DNA of 51,240 bases from Bacillus proteolyticus (GCF_001884065.1 NZ_MACH01000071.1:1-51240); one strand, 5' to 3'; shown: positions 40,944 to 49,806, counted from the stretch's first letter. Notes: generated by a model from the sequence alone, not told the origin. Made by a program: numbers and translations.

Positions 40944-41729
40944 ATGTCTTTTGCAAATATTATTAAATACGGACGTGTCCCCCACTTTAATACAAACTTC
41001 CCTTTGATTTTATTTTGGAGTCAAAAAAGTGGTTGTACTTCTCTTGCACATTGGTTTTTTTATCAAATTAATTTATTTAAACAAGCCATAAAATACGATT
41101 CTTTCATCCATAATTATGAACATGAAATATACAAAAATTCCTCAGACTACTTTATTGAATTAGCTGCAGCTTTATGTTCAAAAGAAAAAGATACCTATAA
41201 GTTAGTAAGAAACCCATATACAAGGGCAGTGAGTTCATTCGTATCACTAATTGCTCCTCCTTATATAGAAAACCCAGCATGGGATCCTATTCGAAGGTTT
41301 TATTATGGTAATGATACTTGTAATAAACCTATTTCGTTTAAAATCTTTCTATATTATTTAAAAGCACAAATGACTGATTTAGAACAAATAGATCCACATT
41401 CCTTACAGCAATATGTACAAGGTGAAGAAGAATTTGTTACAAACTATGTTTACCTTGAAAATTTCTCTACTGAAATTACAAATCTCGAAAAAGCATATCA
41501 ATTAAAAGCCTCTCCTTTACACATATTGACTTAATCATGGCACCATCAAATAGACAAAGCAATTTTTAAAGGTGCCTATGCAGATGCTGACATTACAGAT
41601 CCTTTATTCCCACGAATCCCAACATATGATAGCTTTTACGATCATGAAACTATTCAATTAGTACAGGGAATTTTTTACAAAGATTTCATCACATACAAAT
41701 ATCCATTAACCCCGTTATTAAACAAGTGA
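40944..41729 (+). pseudogene. Sulfotransferase-family gene broken by an in-frame TAA
   Basis: Start ATG 40944 behind GGAGGG. The frame shows a PAPS-type 5' loop, WSQKSGCTSLAHWF (near residue 30), and a 3'-phosphate motif, LVRNPYTRAVSSFV (near 95). At 41532-41534 a TAA interrupts it. The same frame then continues SWHHQIDKAIFKGAYADADI through TDPLFPRIPTYDSFY and ends LTPLLNK at 41729. One base change from a sense codon (for example AAA or GAA) would restore a 261-residue protein. The C-terminal fifth is lost in the truncated form, so activity is doubtful. Confidence 0.8.
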
Positions 41730-41813
41730 TTTTCTAACCACAGTTTCATATATTATAGAGAAACTTAAATTCACCTATTTAAGTTTCCTCATAAAACTCT
41801 CGTAGTAAGCTGG

Positions 41814-41832
41814 GACACTGTGAAGCAGTGTC
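41814..41832 (+). terminator. Rho-independent terminator
   Basis: GACACTG-TGAAG-CAGTGTC followed by TTTTTT, 85 bases after the sulfotransferase frame ends. Confidence 0.8.
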
Positions 41833-41861
41833 TTTTTTAATAAAATTCAAATTTGGTCTTA

Positions 41862-42371
41862 CTATCCGTTTGCTAATCGATCATAATTTACTTGGTTCTT
41901 TTCGAAATAGGCCTTCTCCATGTCTTCGTATGTCATGCCCATCTTCGTACCAATTGCCAACAATGCATTTAATGCGAAGGCATAACCAACTTTGCTGCTC
42001 TTATTCGCTGTGTAAATCTCCTCAAATAACTGATGGTATCTTATAACATCGAATTCTAATGTTTTCATTGATATTTCTAACGCCTCAATGCCTCTGTCAG
42101 ATAATACAAACTCACTATGCCCTTACTTATTACCTAAACTAGCCATAAAGTGCATGCAATCCGCCCATTCATCGTACTGACGCGCTTTATCATCCTTCTT
42201 GTTCTTCTTCCAATATTTGAAGAACCCAATCTCATTTGAAAGCTCACCTAACTCCGTATATAACGCCTGTGTCACGTCTCCAGTTAAATTCTGACCTTGT
42301 AACCCATGTACCTCAACTACCTTACGATCTAGCTTGTCCTGCGCTTCAAAAATCTTTTGTATGTTTAACAT
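41862..42371 (-). pseudogene. All-alpha dUTPase-like gene broken by an in-frame TAA
   Basis: ATG 42371 behind GGAG. The frame reads IFEAQDKLDRKVVEVHGLQG, then ALYTELGELSNEIGFFKYWK and YDEWADCMHFMASLGNK, and hits TAA (42123-42125). Exactly in frame it continues GHSEFVLSDRGIEALEIS, VGYAFALNALLAIGTKMGMT, YEDMEKAYFEKNQVNYDRL. ELGELSNE and DEWADCMHF carry the ExxE/ExxD metal ligands of dimeric dUTPases (phage and bacterial). One substitution would restore about 169 residues. Adjacent HNH debris suggests prophage origin. Confidence 0.78.
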
Positions 42372-42417
42372 TTAATTCCGCTCCTTATAGGTAATTTAAT
42401 AATGTATCTTATGTAAA

Positions 42418-42609
42418 CTAAATATAAGTAAGTAAACAATTTTTCTTTTTGAATGTGCTTCCGTGTTTTCTATTGTGGTAATCCACACAGATTGTTTCTA
42501 GATTATCTATATCTAATACGAGTGTTGAATGATGTTCGAGTTCTTTTATATGATGGATAACGAGTTGCATCTTCTTATGCTTCTGTTGTTTTGCTTTGTA
42601 TTCATTCAT
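42418..42609 (-). CDS. HNH endonuclease fragment, phage-like
   Basis: 63 codons after a GGAGGGGG site. It holds VIHHIKELEHHSTLVLDIDN, then LETICVDYHNRKHGS: the HNH nuclease motif (H-H, DNL, C..YHN..H). The second zinc Cys is Tyr (family CxxCH) and the N-terminal zinc pair and about 30 residues are missing. Probably a non-functional remnant of a phage HNH gene usually located beside terminase genes. Confidence 0.55.
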   Translation of the reverse strand: MNEYKAKQQKHKKMQLVIHHIKELEHHSTLVLDIDNLETICVDYHNRKHGSTFKKKNCLLTYI

Positions 42610-43119
42610 GAAGCTTCCCCCTCCAACTAAGCAATATCAAATGTTAGAATGATAATCCATAAAGGTGTTAAAGAAGTGATAAATACTAATGATACAAAAC
42701 AAGCAGTCTTTTCTATCACATTATTAGATCCCTACAGTCTATTCAATGGACTTAGAAACGTGGATAAACTTTGACCAATTTTTTAACCAATTTTGTTTTT
42801 CCACTCGTGGTTATTGTTGTGTCTTCTATTTTTAGCAAATGGCTTGATAATTGCCTAGATAATTATAAACACCGTAAAAAACGCTATAACTAACTCCAAT
42901 AGATCGCGCTCCATTCAGGATAACTAACTGGAACGTTGGCATTTTTTGCATACTTAATAAATAGCAAAAAAAGCAAGTCTGCTGGAACAGGCTTGCTTTC
43001 TGATAGAGCTCTGACAACTCAAAAACCATTTCTCTATATTATTTTAAAATAGTAATTTATGAAAATTATTGCACTCACTTAATAGAGAAATTAAAGTCAT
43101 GAACCCTTACATAAATATT
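42610..43119. other. Intergenic with hairpin
   Basis: A plus-strand frame around 42654-42775 reads HKGVKEVINTNDTKQAVFSI and may be a gene scrap, but it has no site. 42969-42999 is a hairpin (AAGCAAG.CTG paired with CAG.CTTGCTT). The 65-codon minus ORF across it is probably not a gene. Confidence 0.35.
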
Positions 43120-43203
43120 TTAATGATTACTATAATCAATCGCAAAAATTAAAACAACGATATATAACACTAAATGAATTATTTTTAATGTACGTAATTT
43201 CAT
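43120..43203 (-). CDS. Possible 27-residue membrane peptide
   Basis: ATG 43203, stop at 43120. The product, KLRTLKIIHLVLYIVVLIF plus AIDYSNH, is a basic N-terminus with one transmembrane helix. AAGAGA lies at a fair distance. It follows the DUF898 gene by 21 bases on the same strand and may be cotranscribed. No homology recognised. Confidence 0.3.
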   Translation of the reverse strand: MKLRTLKIIHLVLYIVVLIFAIDYSNH

Positions 43204-43224
43204 AATGCATCTCTTAATTTCCAC

Positions 43225-43593
43225 TTAATTAACGAAGGTTGTATTTTTTACTTTCCAGTCTTCAAGTTTAATGCTAACCCAAAAACCATAGATACCTAGT
43301 GTAATAACTGTTAGAAGTAGCCATTTAATCCAGTTACCAAACAAGCCAACTGCTGAACCGTTAAATTTCATTCTATGCCCATCAACCACAGTATGGTTAA
43401 TTTTCCAACCATAAACCATACACAACGCCCACGGATAGCAAATACCAAGCGTGAACACTGTAATAAGCGCTCCCAAGATACTCCAACCAATGAAGCTCAA
43501 AAGTCCACCATCAAAGAAAGACTGACGCCCCCATTTTGATTCTGGTCCATAGTTACTTCCTGCATTAACGTTTATGTTAATATTTTCTGCCAT
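43225..43593 (-). CDS. DUF898 (YjgN-like) membrane protein
   Basis: Start ATG 43593 behind GGAG. 122 residues: a polar N-terminus (ININVNAGSNYGPESKWG), then FFDGGLLSFIGWSILGALIT and three to four helices with FTLGICYPWALCMVYGW and FNGSAVGLFGNWIKWLLL, typical of DUF898/YjgN proteins. Function unknown. Shorter than duplicated forms; a single-unit version is common. Confidence 0.85.
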   Translation of the reverse strand: MAENININVNAGSNYGPESKWGRQSFFDGGLLSFIGWSILGALITVFTLGICYPWALCMVYGWKINHTVVDGHRMKFNGSAVGLFGNWIKWLLLTVITLGIYGFWVSIKLEDWKVKNTTFVN

Positions 43594-43779
43594 AAAACAC
43601 ACTCCTTTTCCAGTTTATCGTGATTAGCGCACGTATTTTATTCAATATAATCTTACATATTTTAGCACAAAAATGTTACTTCCATAAATTTTTTAAACGT
43701 TTAGTTATTTCATTGGTTCTGTTGCAAAGTTTCCTACATGAAGCTACACTCTAGAAAACAGGATATAGGAGAATCAGAC

Positions 43780-44466
43780 ATGAGGTACTTTAAAGGAAAA
43801 CAATTCAAGAGAGATATCATTTTAGTAGATGTCGGCTACTACTGCCGTTTTTCTTTAAGTTATCGCGATGTATCTGAAATCCTGAAAGAACGTGGTATTT
43901 TAGTTCATCCAACAACCATCATGCGATGGGTTCATGAATATGGAAATCTCATCTATCAAATTTGGAAAGTAAAAAATAAATCTGCACGCTTATCTTGGCA
44001 TTTGGATGAGACGTATATCAAAGTTAGGGGAGAATGGCGTTATCTCTATCGTGCAATTGATAAAGATGGAAACACGTTGGATATTCAACTTCGTAAAAAA
44101 CGGGATCATCAGGCTGCCTATGCCTTTATGAAAAGATTAGTAAAACATTTTGGAGAACCAACAGTTCTCACTACAGACAAAGCTCCGCCCTTGCTTTGTG
44201 CGTTCAAAAAACTGAAGAAGAACGGCTTTTATGTACGTACAAAACATTGTACCGTTAAATATCTCAATAACCTACTTGAACAGGATCATAGGCATGTAAA
44301 GAGACGTTTTGCCAAATCCGCAGGATTTCAAAATCTTAGTCATGCTTCACGAACCATAAAGGGGATTGAAACGATTCAGGCCATATATAAACAAAGACGA
44401 AGTCTTGAATCAGACTCCGTCTTTTCAGTGTACAAAGAACTACAGCAATTAGTAGCGATTGCTTAA
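43780..44466 (+). CDS. IS6-family DDE transposase (IS240 type)
   Basis: ATG 43780 with AGGAG eight bases upstream gives 228 residues; the longer frame from 43738 adds 14 residues encoded next to the left repeat. HTH region: SLSYRDVSEILKERGI. Catalytic residues in the 242-residue numbering: Asp 90 (WHLDETYIKV), Asp 147 (TTDKAPP), Glu 181 (LLEQDHRHVKRR). Replicative transposition forms cointegrates. The frame is intact. Its 3' end contains a strong hairpin (44393-44424). Confidence 0.93.
   Translation: MRYFKGKQFKRDIILVDVGYYCRFSLSYRDVSEILKERGILVHPTTIMRWVHEYGNLIYQIWKVKNKSARLSWHLDETYIKVRGEWRYLYRAIDKDGNTLDIQLRKKRDHQAAYAFMKRLVKHFGEPTVLTTDKAPPLLCAFKKLKKNGFYVRTKHCTVKYLNNLLEQDHRHVKRRFAKSAGFQNLSHASRTIKGIETIQAIYKQRRSLESDSVFSVYKELQQLVAIA
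44393..44424 (+). repeat. Hairpin inside IS240-type transposase gene
   Basis: AAAGACGAAGTCT pairs with AGACTCCGTCTTT (12 of 13) around TGAATC, followed by TTC. The same structure occurs in remnants at 22824-22857, 26788-26819, 33628-33663 and, weakly, 50025-50061, always in plus orientation. Confidence 0.8.
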
Positions 44467-44503
44467 AGTCTATTTCCAATCTGTAGACCTCTCTATATTT
44501 TTT

Positions 44504-47413
44504 CTAACTTTGCAACAGAACCGAATATGTTCCCTTTCCGTTTTCCTTTTCAAAAAATGAGACTAAATAATACTTCCCAGGTTTCGCTTCAAATTTCCCT
44601 TTTATATTATTTCCATCCGCTTGGCCCGTAATAACAGGATGTTCTAAATCTGATTCGTGATATACATCCCATTGTATCCCAATTCCCTGTTCATCTATAA
44701 AAGAAATATCTACTTCTTTTGGAGATGTGACATTAAATGTGTGCATATACGCCATATTCGGACGATCCATATCTCCTTTTGAAAGCTTATTAAAACGAAT
44801 TACCTTTGCATTTTGATAGTTATGACCTGCTGGCTCATCCTGTTTTACGGTAACCGATGTTTGTCCTCGGCCTACTTTTCCTTTATTATCTTTCACTGTT
44901 AGCTTTGCAGTATATGTTCCCTCTTTTCCATATACATGAGTAGGATTTGCTTCTGTACTTGTTGTACCATCCCCAAAATCCCAGAGATAAGAAACAATTT
45001 TTCCACCTGTGCTTTCTGTACCATCACTATGAAACTCAACTTTTTCATTTAATATTTCATTGTACGGTCCATTCATATTTACTTTAACAGTCTGTTTTTC
45101 TTCTTCTCCCGTTGCAACACCATGGAATACAACATCATATTCAAATTGATTTTTCGCATTCACACGATAATTAACAAAATACGCTGTAACTGTTTTGTAG
45201 CCGCTCCATTCTTTTTGCGCTAACTGTTCTAAAGATTGATTGATTTTCTTGCTCATCGTTTTCCAATCCTCAGATTCTCCTTTTGTTACGCCACCTGAAT
45301 ATGTCCCTTCTAATGTAAACGTATCAAAAAATTGAGACTTATGCTTTGTAATCGTTGCATCTTTTATCTTTGCTACATCTGTAATGTCTTTCTTTACATC
45401 AGCTAGTGGCTTTGGTAAAGGGGTAGCTAAATAATCATCTGATACTTGCGGAGTATTATATGTACCCTGATTATCAATTAACTGCTTCATATAGTCTTGG
45501 TATCCTTTATTTAAATTTGGATCCTTACTTAAAGCTTCACGATATGTATCATAATTCTTCACATCATTTGCACGAATGAAATCTTGAATCTTATCGAAAG
45601 CTTCAAATTGATGAGTATATAAGTAAGACTGCAGTGCAAAAGAATAATTATAAAAGTCCCATTTTTCGTCTCCTTCTCCTTCTCCATATTTCGAAAATAA
45701 TGTTCGTTCTGCTGTATAACGTTTCGCAGGATCAGATGATAATCCACTAATTATACTTTTGCGCGGAACAACATTATTCGTACGAGTAGATCCTGCAAAA
45801 AATTCTGCATTTCCTTCTTCAAACCAAGTCAAACGTTGATCTTGATACATTTCTCCTTGTCCCCATGATCCTGGAACTTCGTATCTTCCCTGTAAATAGT
45901 GTGTAAATTCATGACGGAACAATTCTTCCAAACTATAACGACTTTGCTGCGGTGTACGCTCAAATGTAAAGAACGTTCCGATTCCTTCAATATAAATTCC
46001 ACCATTATTCGTATCATATCCATATAGTTGGCTATTTCGTTTATATTCATCTGGATTATTATAAATGACGATTGTCAGTACATCATCAGCTTTCCCTGAT
46101 TCTAACGCTCCATCTTTTCCAATTACACGATGATACTGCGCTTTTACTTCTTTTGCAGCCCAATATAATTTCTTAACCTTTTCTTCCGTTACTTTATCTC
46201 CTGTTTTAAATACAATAGAGCCGTCATCGAATGTATACGTTTTTGGTAAGTACTGCTGCTGGCCTTCTTCACGTATTTTCTTAAAATCTACTGTATTTCC
46301 GTTATAATCTTTTCCACCATAGTTTGTTGAAATTTGCTCTACCGCATTAAAATAAGCCTCACTTAAACGAGGGTACATATGCATTGCTTGTGTAAGTACT
46401 TCTAAAGGTTTATTTGGATTACTATGGAAATTCCCTAAACGACCAGTATAATATATACCATTATTAATTAACCATTTATTTTCTGTTGTTAGATGGTTCA
46501 AAAGAGCCATTCGACTAACTTCATTTATGTAACCATCAATTTTCCCATACCATATTGTTTCATCCGCTTTTTTACGTGTCTCAAACAAGTAAGACTGTAT
46601 ATCATCATCAATCCCTTGTATAAGCTCATACAAGGCGTCCCCTTTCTTCTTGTCACTTATATATGTGGAAATATTATCGTTATATTGCTTTAATATATTC
46701 GCCGCATATTGAACTGTTTCAGCATCACAAGAAGCGTTTCTAATTAATTTACCGTATGCAGATACCACTGCATCCTGTTTATCTGTACCAAATTTAAAAT
46801 TCGGATTTTTTGCAATTGCTTTTAATGCAGGTAAACATTTATCATGAAAGCTTCTCTCATTTAAATAGCTTACCTCTCTATTATTAAAGCCTACATAAGA
46901 TATGGAACGTAATACTTCAGCAAACGTCTCAATCCCTTTTGTATCATCTTTTGTAAATGTGCTTCCACGACGACCTAATTCATCAATAATAACCTGTATT
47001 CGCTCTTTATTCTGATAAAACTCTTTTGTTTCTTGATTAAATTGATCTAAATCTGTAATTTGATTCCAACTAATACTTGCCAATGTATCGATGAATTCGT
47101 CATTACTCATTCTATTCAGCTCTGCCACAGAATACTTTTGCTGAAATTGCTTTGCCGCTGCTCGTTTCACGACCGGAGCTGGACGTTGTGAAAAATCGCC
47201 TACTTTTAAACGTTCTTCATAAGACAATGTTTCGTCTGCTTTTGTAGAATGTGCAATTTCATCTGTTGAAGTTTCTATCCCAATTGGTTTCTTTTGTAAC
47301 ACATTATAAGGTGTGTTTTCTTCCGCTGATACTTGTGTTTGGATACTTCCAAATGATAAGGCTATTGTACTAATACCGAGCATCATTTGGGTAAACCTTG
47401 ATTTCTTGTTCAT
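44504..47413 (-). CDS. colA: Secreted microbial collagenase (M9 family)
   Basis: 969 residues. Signal peptide ends QTQVSA. N-terminal activator domain (about 90-390); peptidase domain with zinc motif RHEFTHYLQGRYEVPGSWG (His 501, Glu 502, His 505) and third ligand Glu near 533 in WFEEGNAEFF; a PKD domain (about 790-865, YLWDFGDGTTSTEANPTHVY); and a C-terminal PPC collagen-binding domain. The last residues SVLLQS and the stop codon are encoded by the IS right terminal repeat, so the native C-terminus has been replaced. The loss is at most a few residues beyond GKGTY, at the end of the binding domain; the catalytic part is intact. A PlcR-box-like site lies 65 bases upstream. Confidence 0.95.
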   Translation of the reverse strand: MNKKSRFTQMMLGISTIALSFGSIQTQVSAEENTPYNVLQKKPIGIETSTDEIAHSTKADETLSYEERLKVGDFSQRPAPVVKRAAAKQFQQKYSVAELNRMSNDEFIDTLASISWNQITDLDQFNQETKEFYQNKERIQVIIDELGRRGSTFTKDDTKGIETFAEVLRSISYVGFNNREVSYLNERSFHDKCLPALKAIAKNPNFKFGTDKQDAVVSAYGKLIRNASCDAETVQYAANILKQYNDNISTYISDKKKGDALYELIQGIDDDIQSYLFETRKKADETIWYGKIDGYINEVSRMALLNHLTTENKWLINNGIYYTGRLGNFHSNPNKPLEVLTQAMHMYPRLSEAYFNAVEQISTNYGGKDYNGNTVDFKKIREEGQQQYLPKTYTFDDGSIVFKTGDKVTEEKVKKLYWAAKEVKAQYHRVIGKDGALESGKADDVLTIVIYNNPDEYKRNSQLYGYDTNNGGIYIEGIGTFFTFERTPQQSRYSLEELFRHEFTHYLQGRYEVPGSWGQGEMYQDQRLTWFEEGNAEFFAGSTRTNNVVPRKSIISGLSSDPAKRYTAERTLFSKYGEGEGDEKWDFYNYSFALQSYLYTHQFEAFDKIQDFIRANDVKNYDTYREALSKDPNLNKGYQDYMKQLIDNQGTYNTPQVSDDYLATPLPKPLADVKKDITDVAKIKDATITKHKSQFFDTFTLEGTYSGGVTKGESEDWKTMSKKINQSLEQLAQKEWSGYKTVTAYFVNYRVNAKNQFEYDVVFHGVATGEEEKQTVKVNMNGPYNEILNEKVEFHSDGTESTGGKIVSYLWDFGDGTTSTEANPTHVYGKEGTYTAKLTVKDNKGKVGRGQTSVTVKQDEPAGHNYQNAKVIRFNKLSKGDMDRPNMAYMHTFNVTSPKEVDISFIDEQGIGIQWDVYHESDLEHPVITGQADGNNIKGKFEAKPGKYYLVSFFEKENGKGTYSVLLQS

Positions 47414-47477
47414 AACATTTCCTCCATTTGTATATTACATTCAATAAATAACATATTATCCCGATGAAATAATGTAA

Positions 47478-47493
47478 AATGCAATATTGCATA
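47478..47493 (-). promoter_or_regulatory. PlcR box, one mismatch, upstream of colA
   Basis: Read leftwards TATGCAATATTGCATT fits TATGNANNNNTNCATA at all fixed positions but the last. Located 65-80 bases upstream of the collagenase start. colA is a known member of the PlcR quorum-sensing regulon in B. cereus. Confidence 0.7.
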
Positions 47494-47615
47494 TTCTTTC
47501 TTTGTACATTTCTGTACACGGTAATGTTGAACAAAAAATCATAAAATGCCTCCTATTTTTGTGTTTAAAAACCTTGTAAATTTACGTGTGTTCAGATAAA
47601 CATACCTTTGCAAAC

Positions 47616-47652
47616 AAAAAAGAATCCCAAAAGAAACGAGGGATTCTTTTTT
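47616..47652 (-). terminator. Rho-independent terminator
   Basis: AAAAAAGAATCCC pairs with GGGATTCTTTTTT around a 12-base loop, 54 bases after the permease pseudogene stop. Confidence 0.85.
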
Positions 47653-47705
47653 GCTTTATCTTTTTATCAGAACCACATTAAATAAATAGCTTTCTACTAA
47701 TAAAC

Positions 47706-48883
47706 TTATTCATAACGAAGCGCTTCAATTGGATCTAATTTTGCTGCTTTGTTCGCTGGAATCAACCCGAAAATAATACCAAGTGTCATAGAGAATAACA
47801 CACCGCCAACGACTACTTGCCATGAAACAAGTGGTGGCCATTTTGCAAATGTTGACACAATATATGCACCTCCATAACCAAGGCCAATTCCAATTAGTCC
47901 CCCAAGAAGCGTTAACATAACAGCTTCAATTAAGAACTGTAGTAAGATTTTACTACGCGTTGCTCCAAGTGCTTTACGTACCCCAATCTCACGAGTACGC
48001 TCTGTTACAGATACAAGCATAATGTTCATAACACCGATACCACCAATAATCATCGTCATGATATTTGTCATTTTGGAAATACCCTCTTGAATTTCTTTTA
48101 AGTTTAGTACCTTATATTTACCTGTAAACTCACTTTGCTTACGACTATTTAATACATCAGCTGCTTTCTTTCCAGCGGCATCTAAATTATCGATTTTTTT
48201 CGCTTGGACAGAAATACTTTGAATTTCATCTGTTCCATACAATGTTGGCCATAACGCTAATGAAATAACGCCTCGGAATCTCCCATTCCCATAAATCCAC
48301 CTGTAGCTTCATATACACCAACGATTTGCATTGGTTGGCCTTTCATTTCAATGATTTTTCCAATGGGATTCTCTTTTTCAAATATCCTTTTTTCTAAACC
48401 CGCGCTAATCATGACAACATTATTTCCTTGTTCAATATCTGTATCATTTAAAGAATGACCTTTTTTCACCTTAACTTTATTTACAGCAAAGTATTCATCG
48501 TCTAGCCCTTTTATATTTACCATTTCTTTTTTATCATTAACATCTAGTGTTTCCATATTTTAATTTGTCTTAATTACATGTGCATTCTCTGGAATCTTCT
48601 TAATTTCAAAAATATTTTCTTCTGTCAATTTCGGTTGTCCTATTGATTCCATACCGGATGGATCATTCATGTTGGCCTTATAATGAATAGAAATCACACT
48701 ATTTCCAGAACCAACAAATTGTGATTTTAATGCAGCTTCCCCGCCCTGTCCAATCACAACAACGGTAATAATAGAACCTACACCGATAATAATCCCTAGC
48801 ATTGTAAGGGCTGAGCGCAGCTTATGAGCTAGAATAGAAGATAGGGCAATTTTGATACTATCTAGTAAACTCATACCGCGCAC
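47706..48883 (-). pseudogene. MacB/FtsX-type ABC permease, broken by a stop and a frameshift
   Basis: Three consecutive pieces make one protein of about 390 residues. 48560-48883 has the first helix (SILAHKLRSALTMLGIIIGV) and ends at an in-frame TAA; the same frame resumes as METLDVNDKKEMV at 48556. This second piece (periplasmic core, ENPIGKIIEMKGQPMQIVGV) loses frame near 48275, where GDSE should continue GVISLALWPTLYGTDEI. The third piece (47706-48242) has the last three helices with VSVTERTREIGVRKALGAT, and ends DPIEALRYE. MacB-type permeases export peptides or lipids with an ATPase and a MacA adaptor. Those genes are missing upstream: only about 12 codons of a probable ATPase tail (KITEDRRCAV) remain. 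Confidence 0.88.
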
Positions 48884-48904
48884 CTTCTGTCTTCTGTAAT
48901 TTTT

Positions 48905-49001
48905 CCATACTGATCACGCACCTTTTTTAGAATTATACTATCAGTATGTCCAAGTTTAGGAGATTACTTGCAATAGTCTTGAAATTTTCGCACCAGAATC
49001 C
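48905..49001 (-). mobile_element. IS6-family left-end fragment
   Basis: Leftwards from 49001: GGATTCTGGTGCGAAAATTT, then about 30 bases, then CTTGGACATACTGATAGTAT and ATTCTAAAAAAGGTGCGTGA and a start-like TATGGAAAA. This aligns along its length with the left end of the element at 9962-10060 (GGTTCTGGTGCAAAAACTTC ... CTTGGACATACTGATACTAT ... AAAAAAGGATGTGATTGGTA). The transposase body and right end are gone; the fragment joins directly to the tail of an ABC ATPase gene. Confidence 0.7.
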
Positions 49002-49333
49002 ATATATCCAAGTATCAAAGCTAACGGCATTAACATCGTCTATTACTTCGAAAACCTTATCTAAGTCTGTCTTACCAATTGGTAATTTCCCTTCATCCCA
49101 AATTAAATAAACCTTCTTATTATATTCATCGTAACAACTATTCAAATGTGAAATTATTCATCAATTGTATTTATTTCAATGCACTGAGTTATTTTTGACC
49201 ATTCAATACGTCCCCCTTGTGTAATATAAAAATTAGTTTCAAAATTTATAAGAACCATTTCTCTTTCTTCTTTAGATAAGATTCTTATATTCTGTCCCAA
49301 AGTTTCAATACATTCCTCTAACAATGTTTCCAT
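48933..49333 (-). pseudogene. CdiI-like immunity gene, frameshifted and cut by an IS end
   Basis: The first part (ATG 49333, AGGTGA site) reads LLEECIETLGQNIRILSKEE, then ITQGGRIEWSKITQCIEINT and IDE, then TAA. One added base at the TAATT (about 49152) restores IDELISHLNSCYDEYN, KKVYLIWDEGKLPIGKTDLD and IDDVNAVSFDTWIYG. The pattern W(D)...P..K.DLD.V...IDDV.AVSFDTW resembles CdiI/YxiJ-type immunity proteins of polymorphic toxin systems. After WIYG the frame enters the IS left end, so the C-terminus is also foreign. No cognate toxin is in the window. Confidence 0.65.
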
Positions 49334-49637
49334 ACTATCACCTACTTGTTTAAATGATTTAATAATGATATATAAGTTTCTTCGTTCCCCTCAAGTCGAA
49401 CCTTTTTATCGGGTTGTAAAGAGATATGAGGAAAAGGGAGTGAAATAAATAATCGTATACAACCACTCTCTTATTATAGATATGTTCTGTTTGTGAACAT
49501 ATAAAAAGGGAAAAGAATTATAAAAATCCTTCTCCCTTTTTACCTACTGGAACTTTCATAATCATTAGCTTCGCAGTACATCGAAAAATGCTGTAGAATT
49601 TACCTTTTCTATCATAACAATATAAGCCGTCCTTTAA

Positions 49638-49653
49638 TATGTAATATTGCATA
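49638..49653. promoter_or_regulatory. Perfect PlcR box without an obvious target gene
   Basis: TATGTAATATTGCATA fits TATGNANNNNTNCATA at every fixed position. On the left the nearest gene is the immunity pseudogene, 305 bases away; on the right only IS remnants follow. The gene it once controlled has probably been deleted. Confidence 0.65.
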
Positions 49654-49806
49654 TTAAAATATAATGTTATCTATATAACCGCTTACTATAATGAGAGTAT
49701 AAAAATTCATAATATATTAATATAAAAATATGGATTTTTATATTGATTTCCGAACAACTCATTCTCATGAGAATATAACATTCATGTTGGATTATCTACG
49801 TAATCA

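Larger units (their letters stand above)
43715..44522 (+). mobile_element. Complete IS6-family element (IS240 type), 808 bp
   Basis: Terminal repeats GGTTCTGTTGCAAAGTT (43715-43731) and AACTTTGCAACAGAACC (44506-44522) are perfect inverts over 17 bases. One transposase gene fills the element. The 8 bases on each side (ATTTCATT left, GAATATGT right) differ, so there is no target duplication. This fits a deletion or IS-IS recombination after insertion. The right repeat encodes the last residues and stop of the convergent collagenase gene. Confidence 0.93.

Noticed and set aside
42832-43029. 65-codon minus ORF
   Set aside because: Runs through a terminator-like hairpin and has no recognisable sequence or site.
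45559-46693. Several 60-75-codon ORFs inside colA
   Set aside because: Shadows of the collagenase frame on either strand.
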